This document shows, in pieces, positions 1-7,807 of a stretch of 34,571 nucleotides of DNA; position 1 is the stretch's first letter, and each line of letters opens with the position of its first letter. The notes under the pieces are model-generated. The model saw only the letters and a list, made by a program, of their open reading frames with translations. It searched no databases and had not been told where the DNA came from. The position numbers and the translations under genes were made by a program. The stretch covers positions 835 to 35,405 of the forward strand of contig DGLB01000024.1 in the NCBI GenBank assembly GCA_002387845.1, written 5' to 3'. The stretch is from Stenotrophomonas maltophilia. GTDB taxonomy: Bacteria > Pseudomonadota > Gammaproteobacteria > Xanthomonadales > Xanthomonadaceae.

Positions 1-4
1 CGTG

Positions 5-23
5 GGCCGGCCGTTGGCCGGCC
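5..23. repeat. GC-rich palindrome after hemW (REP-like)
   Basis: A perfect 8-bp inverted repeat, GGCCGGCC, surrounds a GTT loop 10 bases beyond the hemW stop codon. No T-run follows on either strand, so it is not a classical intrinsic terminator. The arrangement resembles the SMAG-type REP hairpins of Stenotrophomonas. The window edge prevents seeing whether a partner element or a GTAG head follows. Confidence 0.5.
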
Positions 24-32
24 ATCGTCATG

Positions 33-1241
33 TTAGGGCAGGAACAACTCCACCACATCATTGGTAAACCGCCGCCCCAACTCGGTCGGCACGGCGCGTT
101 CAGCGTCCAGCGTCATCCAGCCGCGGGCCACTGCCAGCCGCAGCGGCTCGGCAATCACCTGCCGGTCCAGACCGGTGCGCGACTCGAAGTCCTTCAACCC
201 GAACCCTTCGTGCAGGCGCAGCAGGTTCAGCATGTACTCGAACGGCAGCCGCGCGGCGTCGATCACATCGTCGCCGCCGATCGACGCGGCACTGCCGGCG
301 GTGTCCATGAAGGTCTGCGGATGCTTGCGCTTCCAGCGCCGCAGTACGTGCTGCTCGGCCCCGGAGCTGATCTTGCCGTGCGCGCCGGCCCCGATGCCGA
401 GGTAGTCGCCGAAGCGCCAGTAGTTCAGGTTGTGCGCGCTCTGCCGGCCGGGGCGGGCGTAAGCGCTGACCTCGTACTGCGCATAGCCGGCATCGGCGAG
501 CATGCGCTGGCAGTGTTCCTGGATGTCCCAGGCGGCGTCATCATCGGGCATGCCCTGCGGCGGGCGGGCGAAGAACACCGTATTCGGTTCCAGGGTCAGC
601 TGGTAGTGCGACACGTGCGCAGGCTGCAGGGCGAACGCGCGTTCCAGGTCGTGCTCGGCCTGGGCCAGGGTCTGCTCCGGCAGCGCGTACATCAGGTCGA
701 TGTTGAAGTTGTCGTAGCCGGCGTCCTGGGCCAGCTTGACCGCGCGTTCGGCTTCGCCGCTGTCGTGGATGCGGCCCAGCCGCTTCAGCGCTTCGTCGTT
801 GAAGGTTTGGATGCCGAAGCTGATCCGGTTGACCCCGGCCGCGCGGTAGCGGTCGAAACGGCCGTGCTCGGCGGTACCCGGATTGGTTTCCAGGGTCACC
901 TCGAGATTGGGCGCGAAGCGCAGGCGCGCCGACGCCGCCTGCAGGAAGCGGTCGATCGCCTCGGGCGGGAACAGGCTGGGCGTGCCGCCGCCGAAGAACA
1001 CGCTGTTGACCACCCGGCCCCAGACCAGCGGCAGGTCCTGGTCGAGGTCGCGGATCAGCGCATCGATGTAGGCATCGAAGGGCAGTTCGCCCTTGCCGGC
1101 GTGCGAATTGAAGTCGCAGTACGGGCACTTGCGCACGCACCAGGGCAGGTGCACGTACAGCGACAGCGGCGGCGGCACCAGCGACACACCGTGGTCGTGG
1201 TCGCAGTGTTCGCCTGGAAGATGGCAGTGATGGTCAGACAT
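33..1241 (-). CDS. hemW: HemW-like radical SAM heme chaperone
   Basis: This 402-residue protein belongs to the HemW family, formerly annotated as oxygen-independent coproporphyrinogen III oxidase-like. Family members bind an Fe-S cluster and SAM and are thought to deliver heme to respiratory enzymes; they lack true HemN activity. The radical-SAM signature CVRKCPYC gives the CxxxCxxC cysteines C35, C39 and C42, followed by the GGGTPS SAM-binding motif near residues 85-90. The first 18 residues are unusually rich in His and Cys (HHCHLPGEHCDHDH). A GTG at 1185-1187 could start a more typical protein at VSLVPPPLS, so the start is uncertain. It is the last gene of the rph-VOC-rdgB-hemW operon, 33 bases after rdgB. 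Confidence 0.93.
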   Translation of the reverse strand: MSDHHCHLPGEHCDHDHGVSLVPPPLSLYVHLPWCVRKCPYCDFNSHAGKGELPFDAYIDALIRDLDQDLPLVWGRVVNSVFFGGGTPSLFPPEAIDRFLQAASARLRFAPNLEVTLETNPGTAEHGRFDRYRAAGVNRISFGIQTFNDEALKRLGRIHDSGEAERAVKLAQDAGYDNFNIDLMYALPEQTLAQAEHDLERAFALQPAHVSHYQLTLEPNTVFFARPPQGMPDDDAAWDIQEHCQRMLADAGYAQYEVSAYARPGRQSAHNLNYWRFGDYLGIGAGAHGKISSGAEQHVLRRWKRKHPQTFMDTAGSAASIGGDDVIDAARLPFEYMLNLLRLHEGFGLKDFESRTGLDRQVIAEPLRLAVARGWMTLDAERAVPTELGRRFTNDVVELFLP

Positions 1242-1255
1242 GATCGGGGCGTGCC

Positions 1256-1270
1256 GGCCGCTGGGCGGCC
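1256..1270. repeat. Small hairpin in the rdgB-hemW gap
   Basis: GGCCGC and GCGGCC flank a TGG loop in the 33-base gap between rdgB and hemW. The surrounding GTGCCGGCCGCTGG resembles a decayed SMAG-type REP. With no T-tract it is unlikely to terminate transcription, but it could affect mRNA stability or hemW expression. Confidence 0.35.
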
Positions 1271-1274
1271 ATCA

Positions 1275-1868
1275 TTAAAGTGCGGTGGCCAGCTTCTGCT
1301 TCAACAACTGCAGCGCCTTGGCCCGATGGCTCATTGCGTTCTTCAGGTCCGGAGCCATTTCCGCAGCGGTCTGCTGCAGCACCGTGTCCAGGAACAGCGG
1401 GTTGTAGCCGAAACCATGGCTGCCGCGCAGTTCGTCGAGGATCTCACCTTCCCAGCTGCCTTCGCAGATCAGCGGCTGCGGGTCGTTGGCATGACGCAAC
1501 AGCACGATCACGGCGTAGAAGCGCGCGCCGCGACGCTCAGCAGGCACATCCTGCAGCGCCTCCAGCAGCTTGGCGTTGTTGGCCGCATCGTTGGTCGGGC
1601 TGCCCGCATAGCGGGCGCTGTACAGGCCGGGGGCCCCGGCCAGGGCATCCACGATCAGGCCGGAGTCGTCGGCCAGCGCCGGCAGGCCGGTGCTGGCGCA
1701 GGCATGACGTGCCTTGATCAGCGCGTTCTCGACAAAGGTGAGGCCGGTTTCGGGAACGTCGCTGACGCCCAGTTCGCCCTGCGCCACGATCTGCAGCGGC
1801 AGGTCGGCCAGCATGGCCTGCAGTTCTTTCAGCTTGCCGGCGTTGCCGCTGGCCAGTACCAGTTTCAT
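1275..1868 (-). CDS. rdgB: RdgB/HAM1 XTP/dITP pyrophosphatase
   Basis: This 197-residue protein removes non-canonical purine nucleotides (XTP, ITP, dITP) by hydrolysing them to monophosphate and pyrophosphate, which keeps them out of DNA and RNA. The N-terminus MKLVLASGNAGKLKEL has the family SGN-x-x-K phosphate-binding motif. Also visible are ENALIKA, the ADDSGL metal-binding motif, the SARYAG segment and GFGYNPLF near the C-terminus. The length equals that of the E. coli enzyme. The ATG at 1866-1868 overlaps the stop of the upstream VOC gene as ATGA, which fixes the start; the open frame extends further upstream but only as out-of-frame overlap with rph and the VOC gene. Confidence 0.95.
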   Translation of the reverse strand: MKLVLASGNAGKLKELQAMLADLPLQIVAQGELGVSDVPETGLTFVENALIKARHACASTGLPALADDSGLIVDALAGAPGLYSARYAGSPTNDAANNAKLLEALQDVPAERRGARFYAVIVLLRHANDPQPLICEGSWEGEILDELRGSHGFGYNPLFLDTVLQQTAAEMAPDLKNAMSHRAKALQLLKQKLATAL

Positions 1869-2250
1869 TGTTTCGGCTCCAGCAGATCCCAGGTGTTGCC
1901 GTACAGGTCGCGGAACACCACGACCGTGGCGTAGCTTTCCTCGCGCGGGGTTTCCAGGAACTCGACGCCGGCGGCGAGCATGGCCGCATGGTCGCGCCAG
2001 AAGTCGTCGGTGTTCAGGAAGAAGCCGACCCGTCCGCCGGTCTGGTTGCCGATCCGTGAACGCTGTTCGTCGTTGCTGGCGCGGGCCAGCAGCAGCGCGG
2101 CGGCGCTGCCGTCGGTCGGGCCGACCACCACCCAGCGCTTGCTGCCCTGGTCGATGTCTTCCAGCAAGGCAAAGCCCAGCTTGCCCGTGTACCAGGCGAT
2201 GGCCTCGTCGTAATCGGCCACCACCAGGGTGGTCAGGGCGATCCGGCGGT

Positions 2251-2254
<4 letters not shown>
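1865..2254 (-). CDS. VOC (glyoxalase/bleomycin-resistance) superfamily protein
   Basis: This 129-residue protein has the shape of a single-chain vicinal oxygen chelate protein. It opens with the beta strand and helix pattern ALTTLVVADYDEAIAWYTGKLGF and ends with VVFRDLYGNTWDLLEP, the usual C-terminal half-site. VOC proteins typically dimerise and bind a divalent metal for isomerisation, ring cleavage or ligand sequestration; substrate cannot be read from sequence. The GTG start overlaps the rph stop (GTGA) and its TGA overlaps the rdgB ATG, so it is translationally coupled on both sides. This position suggests a housekeeping role linked to RNA or nucleotide metabolism, but that is inference. 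Confidence 0.88.
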
Positions 2255-2979
<725 letters not shown>

Positions 2980-3100
2980 GAAAGGTTTCCGGTAGTACGT
3001 GGGATGCGGGTCCGCGCCCGGGCCGGAGACCGGCGGGCGAGGAGGCTGGAATGAGACCGCTAGGGTACCATTCCCCCTTTGAGAGCATCGGAAACCCCGA

Positions 3101-3961
3101 ATGATTCGAAGCATGACCGCCTATGCCGGCGGCGAGCGGGTGACCCCGTGGGGCACGCTGGGATGCGAGCTGCGCTCGGTCAACCACCGCTTCCTGGAAG
3201 TCGTCACGCGCCTGCCCGAAGAGCTGCGCGCGCTGGAACCGCAGCTGCGCGAGCGCATGGCCGCACGGCTGAGCCGGGGCAAGCTGGACCTGGTGATGCG
3301 CCTGCGCGCGCCCGAGGCCGCCGCCAGCCTGCAGGTCAACGAGGTGCTGCTCGGCCAGCTGGGCGCGCTGGCGCACCGGCTGACCTCCGATTTCCCCAAC
3401 CTGCAGGTCAGCTTCACCGAGCTGCTGCAGCTGCCGGGCGTGACCCAGGGTGAAGCCACCGATGCCCCGGCCCTGCAGGCAGAGGCGCTGGCCCTGCTGG
3501 AGCAGGTGCTGGACGGCTTCGTCGCTGCCCGCGAGCGTGAAGGCGACAAGCTGGCCACGGCGATCAGCGAGCGCGTTGACGCAATTGAACGCATCGCCGC
3601 CGAGGTCACCACCCTGATTCCGCAGATCCGCGACGGTCAGCGGACCAAGCTGGCCGCACGCCTGGCTGACCTGCCGCACCCGGTGGAGCCGGGCCGCGCC
3701 GAGCAGGAACTGGTGATGTGGCTGCAGAAGCTGGACGTGGACGAAGAGCTGGACCGGCTGCGCAGCCACATCGTCGAGATCCGCCGCGTGCTCAGGCAGC
3801 GCGAACCGGTGGGCCGCCGGCTGGATTTCCTGCTGCAGGAGTTCAACCGCGAAGCCAACACCCTGGGTTCCAAGTCGGTGGACAGCCGGACCTCCAACGC
3901 CGCCGTTGAACTGAAGGTGCTGATCGACCAGATCCGCGAACAGGTGCAGAACATCGAATGA
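3101..3961 (+). CDS. yicC: YicC-family endoribonuclease
   Basis: This 286-residue protein starts MIRSMTAYAGGE, the family N-terminal hallmark (M-x-SMTGF/Y). It continues with ELRSVNHRFLE and ends with the C-terminal domain containing RRLDFLLQEFNREANTLGSKS. YicC/YloC proteins are hexameric, metal-dependent endoribonucleases involved in RNA decay. The gene overlaps gmk by ATGA, which implies co-translation. It is divergent from rph, placing two RNA-processing genes back to back. Confidence 0.93.
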   Translation: MIRSMTAYAGGERVTPWGTLGCELRSVNHRFLEVVTRLPEELRALEPQLRERMAARLSRGKLDLVMRLRAPEAAASLQVNEVLLGQLGALAHRLTSDFPNLQVSFTELLQLPGVTQGEATDAPALQAEALALLEQVLDGFVAAREREGDKLATAISERVDAIERIAAEVTTLIPQIRDGQRTKLAARLADLPHPVEPGRAEQELVMWLQKLDVDEELDRLRSHIVEIRRVLRQREPVGRRLDFLLQEFNREANTLGSKSVDSRTSNAAVELKVLIDQIREQVQNIE

Positions 3962-4623
3962 GCAGCCAGCCCACGCCGGTCGGTGCCCCCGCACGCGGCA
4001 CCCTGTACATCGTGGCCGCCCCGTCCGGGGCCGGCAAAAGCAGCATCGTCAACGCCACCCTCGCGCGTGACCCGCAGATCGCGCTGTCGATCTCGTTCAC
4101 CTCGCGGGCGATGCGTCCGGGCGAAGTCAACGGTGAGCATTACCACTTCGTCAGTGCCGAGCAGTTCGAGAAGATGATCGCCGCCGGCGACTTCTTCGAG
4201 CATGCCTGGGTGCATGGCGACTGGAAGGGCACGGCCCGGCAATCGGTCGAGCCGCAGTTGGCGGCCGGCCAGGACGTGCTGCTGGAAATCGACTGGCAGG
4301 GGGCGCAGCAGGTCCGCCAGCTGGTGCCGGGTACGGTGACGGTGTTCATCCTGCCGCCGTCCAAGCAGGCGCTGCAGGACCGCATGCGCAAGCGGGGCCA
4401 GGACAGCGAGGCGGTGATCGCCCAGCGCCTGGGCGCGGCGCGTGAAGAGATGCTGCACTTCAATGACTTCGATTACGTCATCGTCAACGAGGTGTTCGAC
4501 ACCGCCGTGGACGAGCTGTGCGCCATTTTCACCGCCAGCCGGCTGCGCCGGGAGGCCCAGAAGGTCCGCCACGCCGGCCTGATCCAGGCGCTGCTGACCC
4601 AGGAGCCGGGCGCAACAGGTTGA
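3958..4623 (+). CDS. gmk: Guanylate kinase
   Basis: Guanylate kinase phosphorylates GMP to GDP with ATP. It is essential for GTP supply and therefore for the (p)ppGpp substrate used by the downstream spoT. The P-loop APSGAGKSS is at about residues 21-29. It is followed by SFTSRAMRPGEVNGEHYHFV, the GMP-binding region of the family, and DVLLEIDWQGAQQV. The length of 221 residues is slightly longer than the typical 205-210 because of a short N-terminal tail before GTLYIVAAPSG. The ATG lies inside the yicC stop codon. Confidence 0.96.
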   Translation: MSSQPTPVGAPARGTLYIVAAPSGAGKSSIVNATLARDPQIALSISFTSRAMRPGEVNGEHYHFVSAEQFEKMIAAGDFFEHAWVHGDWKGTARQSVEPQLAAGQDVLLEIDWQGAQQVRQLVPGTVTVFILPPSKQALQDRMRKRGQDSEAVIAQRLGAAREEMLHFNDFDYVIVNEVFDTAVDELCAIFTASRLRREAQKVRHAGLIQALLTQEPGATG

Positions 4624-4650
4624 TTCATAAAGGGGCGTTAACCGCTTGGC

Positions 4651-4680
4651 TTGATTTTGTCCAGGCCCGCCCCGTACAAT
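4651..4680 (+). promoter_or_regulatory. Candidate sigma-70 promoter for rpoZ
   Basis: TTGATT (4651-4656) and TACAAT (4675-4680) are separated by 18 bases and lie about 55 bases upstream of the rpoZ ATG, just after gmk. Both hexamers match the consensus at four or five of six positions. It would allow rpoZ expression independently of yicC-gmk. Confidence 0.55.
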
Positions 4681-4735
4681 CCGTCCCCTTTCCCTCATTC
4701 GATTGAGCAGCCCGCGCCGGCTGCCGGGAGCCCGC

Positions 4736-5035
4736 ATGGCCCGCATCACCGTAGAAGATTGTCTGGAAGTCGTGAACAACCGTTTCGAGCTGGTCATGAT
4801 GGCGTCCAAGCGCGCCCGTCAGCTGGCAAACGGCGTCCAGGCCACCTTGGACAACAGCGAAACCGAAGACAAGCCGACCGTGCTGGCGCTGCGTGAAATT
4901 GCCGCCCGCAAGATCGACAACGCCCTGATCGACGAAGTCGAGAAGGCCGAGCGCGAGCGTGCCGAACGCGAAGCGCTGGAGTGGGCCGCCGCCGAAGTGG
5001 TTGCCGACGAAGACATGTCCAAGAACGACGACTGA
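4736..5035 (+). CDS. rpoZ: RNA polymerase omega subunit
   Basis: This 99-residue omega subunit helps assemble RNA polymerase by clamping the beta-prime C-terminus, and in proteobacteria it forms part of one ppGpp site. The start MARITVEDCLE and the core NRFELVMMASKRARQL, followed by KPTVLALREIA, are diagnostic. A charged, acidic C-terminal tail (ERERAEREALEW onward) extends beyond the core, as is common. The next gene is spoT, the usual neighbour in many gammaproteobacteria, but here a terminator lies between them. Confidence 0.97.
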   Translation: MARITVEDCLEVVNNRFELVMMASKRARQLANGVQATLDNSETEDKPTVLALREIAARKIDNALIDEVEKAERERAEREALEWAAAEVVADEDMSKNDD

Positions 5036-5061
5036 TCGATCCCGACCCGTTTCGTTCCACG

Positions 5062-5095
5062 AACAGCCCGCCTTGTGCGGGCTGTTTGCGTTTTT
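5062..5095 (+). terminator. Intrinsic terminator after rpoZ
   Basis: AACAGCCCGC (5062-5071) and GCGGGCTGTT (5077-5086) form a perfect 10-bp stem with a CTTGT loop. A T-rich stretch follows, ending in TTTTT at 5091-5095. It separates rpoZ from spoT. Confidence 0.85.
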
Positions 5096-5125
5096 AGGAC
5101 TGTCAACAGTTTGCCGATATCCCGT

Positions 5126-5146
5126 GGCTGGAATAGTCTTCCAGCC
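5126..5146 (+). promoter_or_regulatory. Perfect hairpin abutting the spoT start codon
   Basis: GGCTGGAA (5126-5133), a TAGTC loop, and TTCCAGCC (5139-5146) form a perfect 8-bp inverted repeat whose last base touches the ATG of spoT. No Shine-Dalgarno sequence is visible between the rpoZ terminator and this ATG. In mRNA it would be a structure at the initiation site; in DNA it could be an operator. A weak TTGCCG (5111-5116) -17 bp- TAGTCT (5134-5139) pair overlaps it. Confidence 0.45.
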
Positions 5147-7306
5147 ATGAACCCAGGCCCCACTGCAAAGGTTGCCGCGTCCCCCGGCGCGGCCGTCCCC
5201 GACTACGTCCTCCAGCTTGAGCGCGCGGCGCATTACCTGCCGCCGGAACAGCTGCCGTTGCTGCGTCGTGCCTGGGAAGTGGGCGCGACGGCGCACGCCG
5301 GCCAGACCCGCAAATCCGGCGAACCCTACATCACCCATCCGGTGGCGGTGGCGCAGGTGCTGGCCGAGCTGGGCCTGGACGTGGAGGCGCTGATCGCGGC
5401 GATCCTGCACGACACCATTGAAGACACCCCGCTGACCCGCGAGGAACTGGCCGCCGAGTTCGGCGAGGCGGTGGCCGAACTGGTCGATGGCGTCACCAAG
5501 CTGGACAAGCTGAAGTTCCGCGACCGCCAGGAAGCGGCGGCCGAGAGCTTCCGCAAGATGCTGCTGGCGATGTCGCGCGACCTGCGCGTGATCATGATCA
5601 AGCTGGCCGACCGCCTGCACAACATGCGCACGCTGGGCGCGCAGAGCCGCGAAGCGCGTGGCCGCATCGCCCGCGAGACGCTGGAGATCTACGCCCCGAT
5701 CGCACAGCGGCTGGGCATGAGCCTGGTCAAGAGCGAACTGCAGAACCTGGGCTTCAAGGCACTGTACCCGTGGCGTCATGCCATTCTGGAGAAACACATC
5801 CGCAGCCAGCCGGTGGTGCGCCGCGAGGCGATGGCGCAGGTGGAGGTGCAGTTGTCGCAGCGCCTGGCCAAGGAAGGGCTGGAGCACCGCCTGGTCAGCC
5901 GGATCAAGACCCCGTGGAGCATCTACAACAAGATGCGCGACGAGAACAAAACCTTCGACCAGGTCATGGATGTGTTCGGGTTCCGGCTGGTGGTGCGCAG
6001 CGTACCCAACAGCTATCACGCGCTGGGCGCGGTGCACGCCACCTTCAAACCGCTGGACGGGCGCTTCCGCGACTTCATCGCCATTCCCAAGGCCAACGGC
6101 TACCAGTCGCTGCACACGGTGCTGTTCGGGCCGTACGGGTCGCCGATTGAAGTGCAGATCCGCACCGAGGAAATGGATCTGATCGCCGAGCGCGGCGTGG
6201 CCGCGCACTGGACCTACAAGTTCGGTGGCGACAGCCCCAACAGCGCGCAGAGCCGCGCACATGCCTGGATCGTCGAGCTCATCGACTCGCAGCGCGCTGC
6301 CGGTTCCTCGCTGGAATTCCTGGACAACGTGAAGGTCGACCTGTTCCCGGACGAGGTCTACCTGTTCACCCCCAAGGGCAAGATCCTGGCCCTGCCGCGC
6401 AACTCCACCGCGCTGGACTTCGCCTATGCGGTGCACACCGACGTGGGCAACACCGCCGTGGCCTCGCGCGTGGACAAGAAGCTGGTGCCGCTGCGCACCA
6501 AGCTGGTCAGCGGGCAGACCGTGGAAGTGATCACCGCACGCTCGGCCACGCCCAAGCCGCAGTGGCTGGAATTCGTGGTCAGCAGCAAGGCGCGCACCGC
6601 CATTCGTCACCAGCTCAAGCAGCTGGAACACGAAGATGCCGTGCAACTCGGTCACCGCATGCTCGACCGCGCGCTGGAGGCGATGGACAGTTCGCTGGAG
6701 CGCCTGCCCAAGGGCCGCCTGGATGCGTTCCTGGCCGAGCACCGGTACCCGCGCCTGGAAGCCCTGCTGGCCGAAGTGGCGCTGGGCAACTGGATGCCCA
6801 ACCAGGCCGCGCAGGCGTTGATGGCCTATGCCGAACTGCGCGGTGGCGCGCATTCCAAGCATTCGCAGGAAAAGATCCTGATCAACGGCAGCGAGCGCGG
6901 TGTGGTCAGCTTCGCCAACTGCTGCCAGCCGATTCCCGGCGACGACATCATGGGGTACCACACGGCCGGCAAGGGCATCGTGGTGCATCGGATGGATTGT
7001 CCGAACCTGGCCGAACTGCGCAAGTCGCCCGAACGCTGGGTGCCGATCGGCTGGGACACCACCGTGTCCGGCGATTACGACACCGCGCTGGTGGTGGAAG
7101 TTGAGAACGGCACCGGCGTGCTGGCCCAGCTGGCCGCCGCCATCGCGCAGAGCCACTCCAACATCGAGCGCGTGGATTACCTGGACCGTGACTTCAATGC
7201 CGCGGTGCTGGCGTTCAACATCCAGGTGCGCGACCGCAACCACCTCGCCGAGGTGATGCGTCGCCTGCGTCGGTTGTCAGTCGTCCAATCTGTCCGCAGG
7301 CAATGA
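5147..7306 (+). CDS. spoT: Bifunctional (p)ppGpp synthetase/hydrolase SpoT
   Basis: This 719-residue RelA/SpoT homologue makes and degrades the alarmone (p)ppGpp. The HD hydrolase domain is intact: HDTIED places H88, D89, E92 and D93, which RelA-type synthetase-only enzymes lack. The synthetase domain follows with RIKTPWSIYNKM and FGFRLVV near residues 255-285. A TGS domain begins at VYLFTPKGK, with the segment YAVHTDVGN, and a C-terminal ACT domain lies around TALVVEVENGTGVLAQLAAA. I chose the ATG at 5147 because an earlier in-frame start would put the rpoZ terminator inside the coding region, and 719 residues fit the family. No Shine-Dalgarno is seen; a hairpin touches the start codon. Confidence 0.95.
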   Translation: MNPGPTAKVAASPGAAVPDYVLQLERAAHYLPPEQLPLLRRAWEVGATAHAGQTRKSGEPYITHPVAVAQVLAELGLDVEALIAAILHDTIEDTPLTREELAAEFGEAVAELVDGVTKLDKLKFRDRQEAAAESFRKMLLAMSRDLRVIMIKLADRLHNMRTLGAQSREARGRIARETLEIYAPIAQRLGMSLVKSELQNLGFKALYPWRHAILEKHIRSQPVVRREAMAQVEVQLSQRLAKEGLEHRLVSRIKTPWSIYNKMRDENKTFDQVMDVFGFRLVVRSVPNSYHALGAVHATFKPLDGRFRDFIAIPKANGYQSLHTVLFGPYGSPIEVQIRTEEMDLIAERGVAAHWTYKFGGDSPNSAQSRAHAWIVELIDSQRAAGSSLEFLDNVKVDLFPDEVYLFTPKGKILALPRNSTALDFAYAVHTDVGNTAVASRVDKKLVPLRTKLVSGQTVEVITARSATPKPQWLEFVVSSKARTAIRHQLKQLEHEDAVQLGHRMLDRALEAMDSSLERLPKGRLDAFLAEHRYPRLEALLAEVALGNWMPNQAAQALMAYAELRGGAHSKHSQEKILINGSERGVVSFANCCQPIPGDDIMGYHTAGKGIVVHRMDCPNLAELRKSPERWVPIGWDTTVSGDYDTALVVEVENGTGVLAQLAAAIAQSHSNIERVDYLDRDFNAAVLAFNIQVRDRNHLAEVMRRLRRLSVVQSVRRQ

Positions 7307-7328
7307 CCGGGCGCGGGATGCCCGTCGC

Positions 7329-7351
7329 GTAGTGACACGCCATGCGTGTCA
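7329..7351 (+). repeat. SMAG/REP-type palindrome with GTAG head
   Basis: GTAG (7329-7332) is followed by TGACACGC, a CAT loop and GCGTGTCA, a perfect 8-bp stem. A GTAG tetranucleotide at one end of a small hairpin is the signature of the SMAG repeats described in Stenotrophomonas maltophilia. The same GTAGTGACACGCCATGCGTGTC string occurs on the minus strand at 20401-20422. It lies between spoT and ridA and may end the spoT transcript. Confidence 0.75.
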
Positions 7352-7373
7352 TCGCGGCAATGATCGGAACCGA

Positions 7374-7379
7374 TACAAT
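7374..7379 (+). promoter_or_regulatory. Candidate -10 element for ridA
   Basis: TACAAT sits 34 bases before the ridA ATG, in the sequence GATACAATAACC. No good -35 hexamer is found at 16-18 bases; that position falls at the edge of the upstream REP. A GGAG at 7403-7406 serves as the ribosome binding site. Confidence 0.4.
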
Positions 7380-7413
7380 AACCGTTCTGATTTCCTGACT
7401 TTCCGGAGCGCCC

Positions 7414-7800
7414 ATGTCCCGCCAGATCATCAACACCGAAAACGCCCCCGCCGCCATCGGTCCGTACTCGCAGGCCGTGCGCGCCGGCAACACCGTGTAC
7501 TTCTCCGGCCAGATTCCGCTGGACCCGGCGACCGGCGACATCGTCGGCGTGGGTGACGTCGAAGCCCAGGCCCGTCGCGCCTTCGACAACCTCAAGGCGG
7601 TGGCCGAAGCCGCCGGTGGCTCGCTCGACAAGGTCGTGCGCCTGGGCCTGTACCTGACCGACCTGGCCGAATTCGCCAAGGTCAACGCGGTCATGCAGGA
7701 CTACTTCCAGGCTCCGTTCCCGGCCCGTTCCACCATCGAAGTCTCCGGCCTGCCCAAGGGTGCCAACTTCGAGGTCGACGCGGTGATGGTCATCGACTGA
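7414..7800 (+). CDS. ridA: RidA family enamine/imine deaminase
   Basis: RidA hydrolyses reactive 2-aminoacrylate and related enamines released by PLP enzymes, forming ammonia and a keto acid. The 128-residue protein shows the N-terminal AIGPYSQAVRAGNTVYFSGQIPLDP and the C-terminal PFPARSTIEVSGLPKGANFEVDAV. The latter contains the conserved arginine (R in PARST) needed for carboxylate binding. The glycine-rich segment and overall length match the trimeric YjgF/YER057c/UK114 family. It follows spoT, as in many proteobacteria, and is seven bases upstream of recG. Confidence 0.96.
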   Translation: MSRQIINTENAPAAIGPYSQAVRAGNTVYFSGQIPLDPATGDIVGVGDVEAQARRAFDNLKAVAEAAGGSLDKVVRLGLYLTDLAEFAKVNAVMQDYFQAPFPARSTIEVSGLPKGANFEVDAVMVID

Positions 7801-7807
7801 CCCTGAC

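Noticed and set aside
30..1934. Long open frame on the plus strand opposite hemW and rdgB
   Set aside because: It is antisense to two well-conserved proteins; long antisense frames are expected in high-GC DNA and the translation shows no domain.
2980..3100. Promoters in the rph-yicC divergent spacer
   Set aside because: GGTACCAT and similar strings suggest -10 boxes, but no -35 at a suitable distance was found on either strand.
4625..7243. 872-codon minus-strand frame opposite rpoZ and spoT
   Set aside because: Spurious: it covers known genes, its translation is Gln/His/Arg/Val-rich without motifs, and stop codons are depleted by the GC-rich coding strand.
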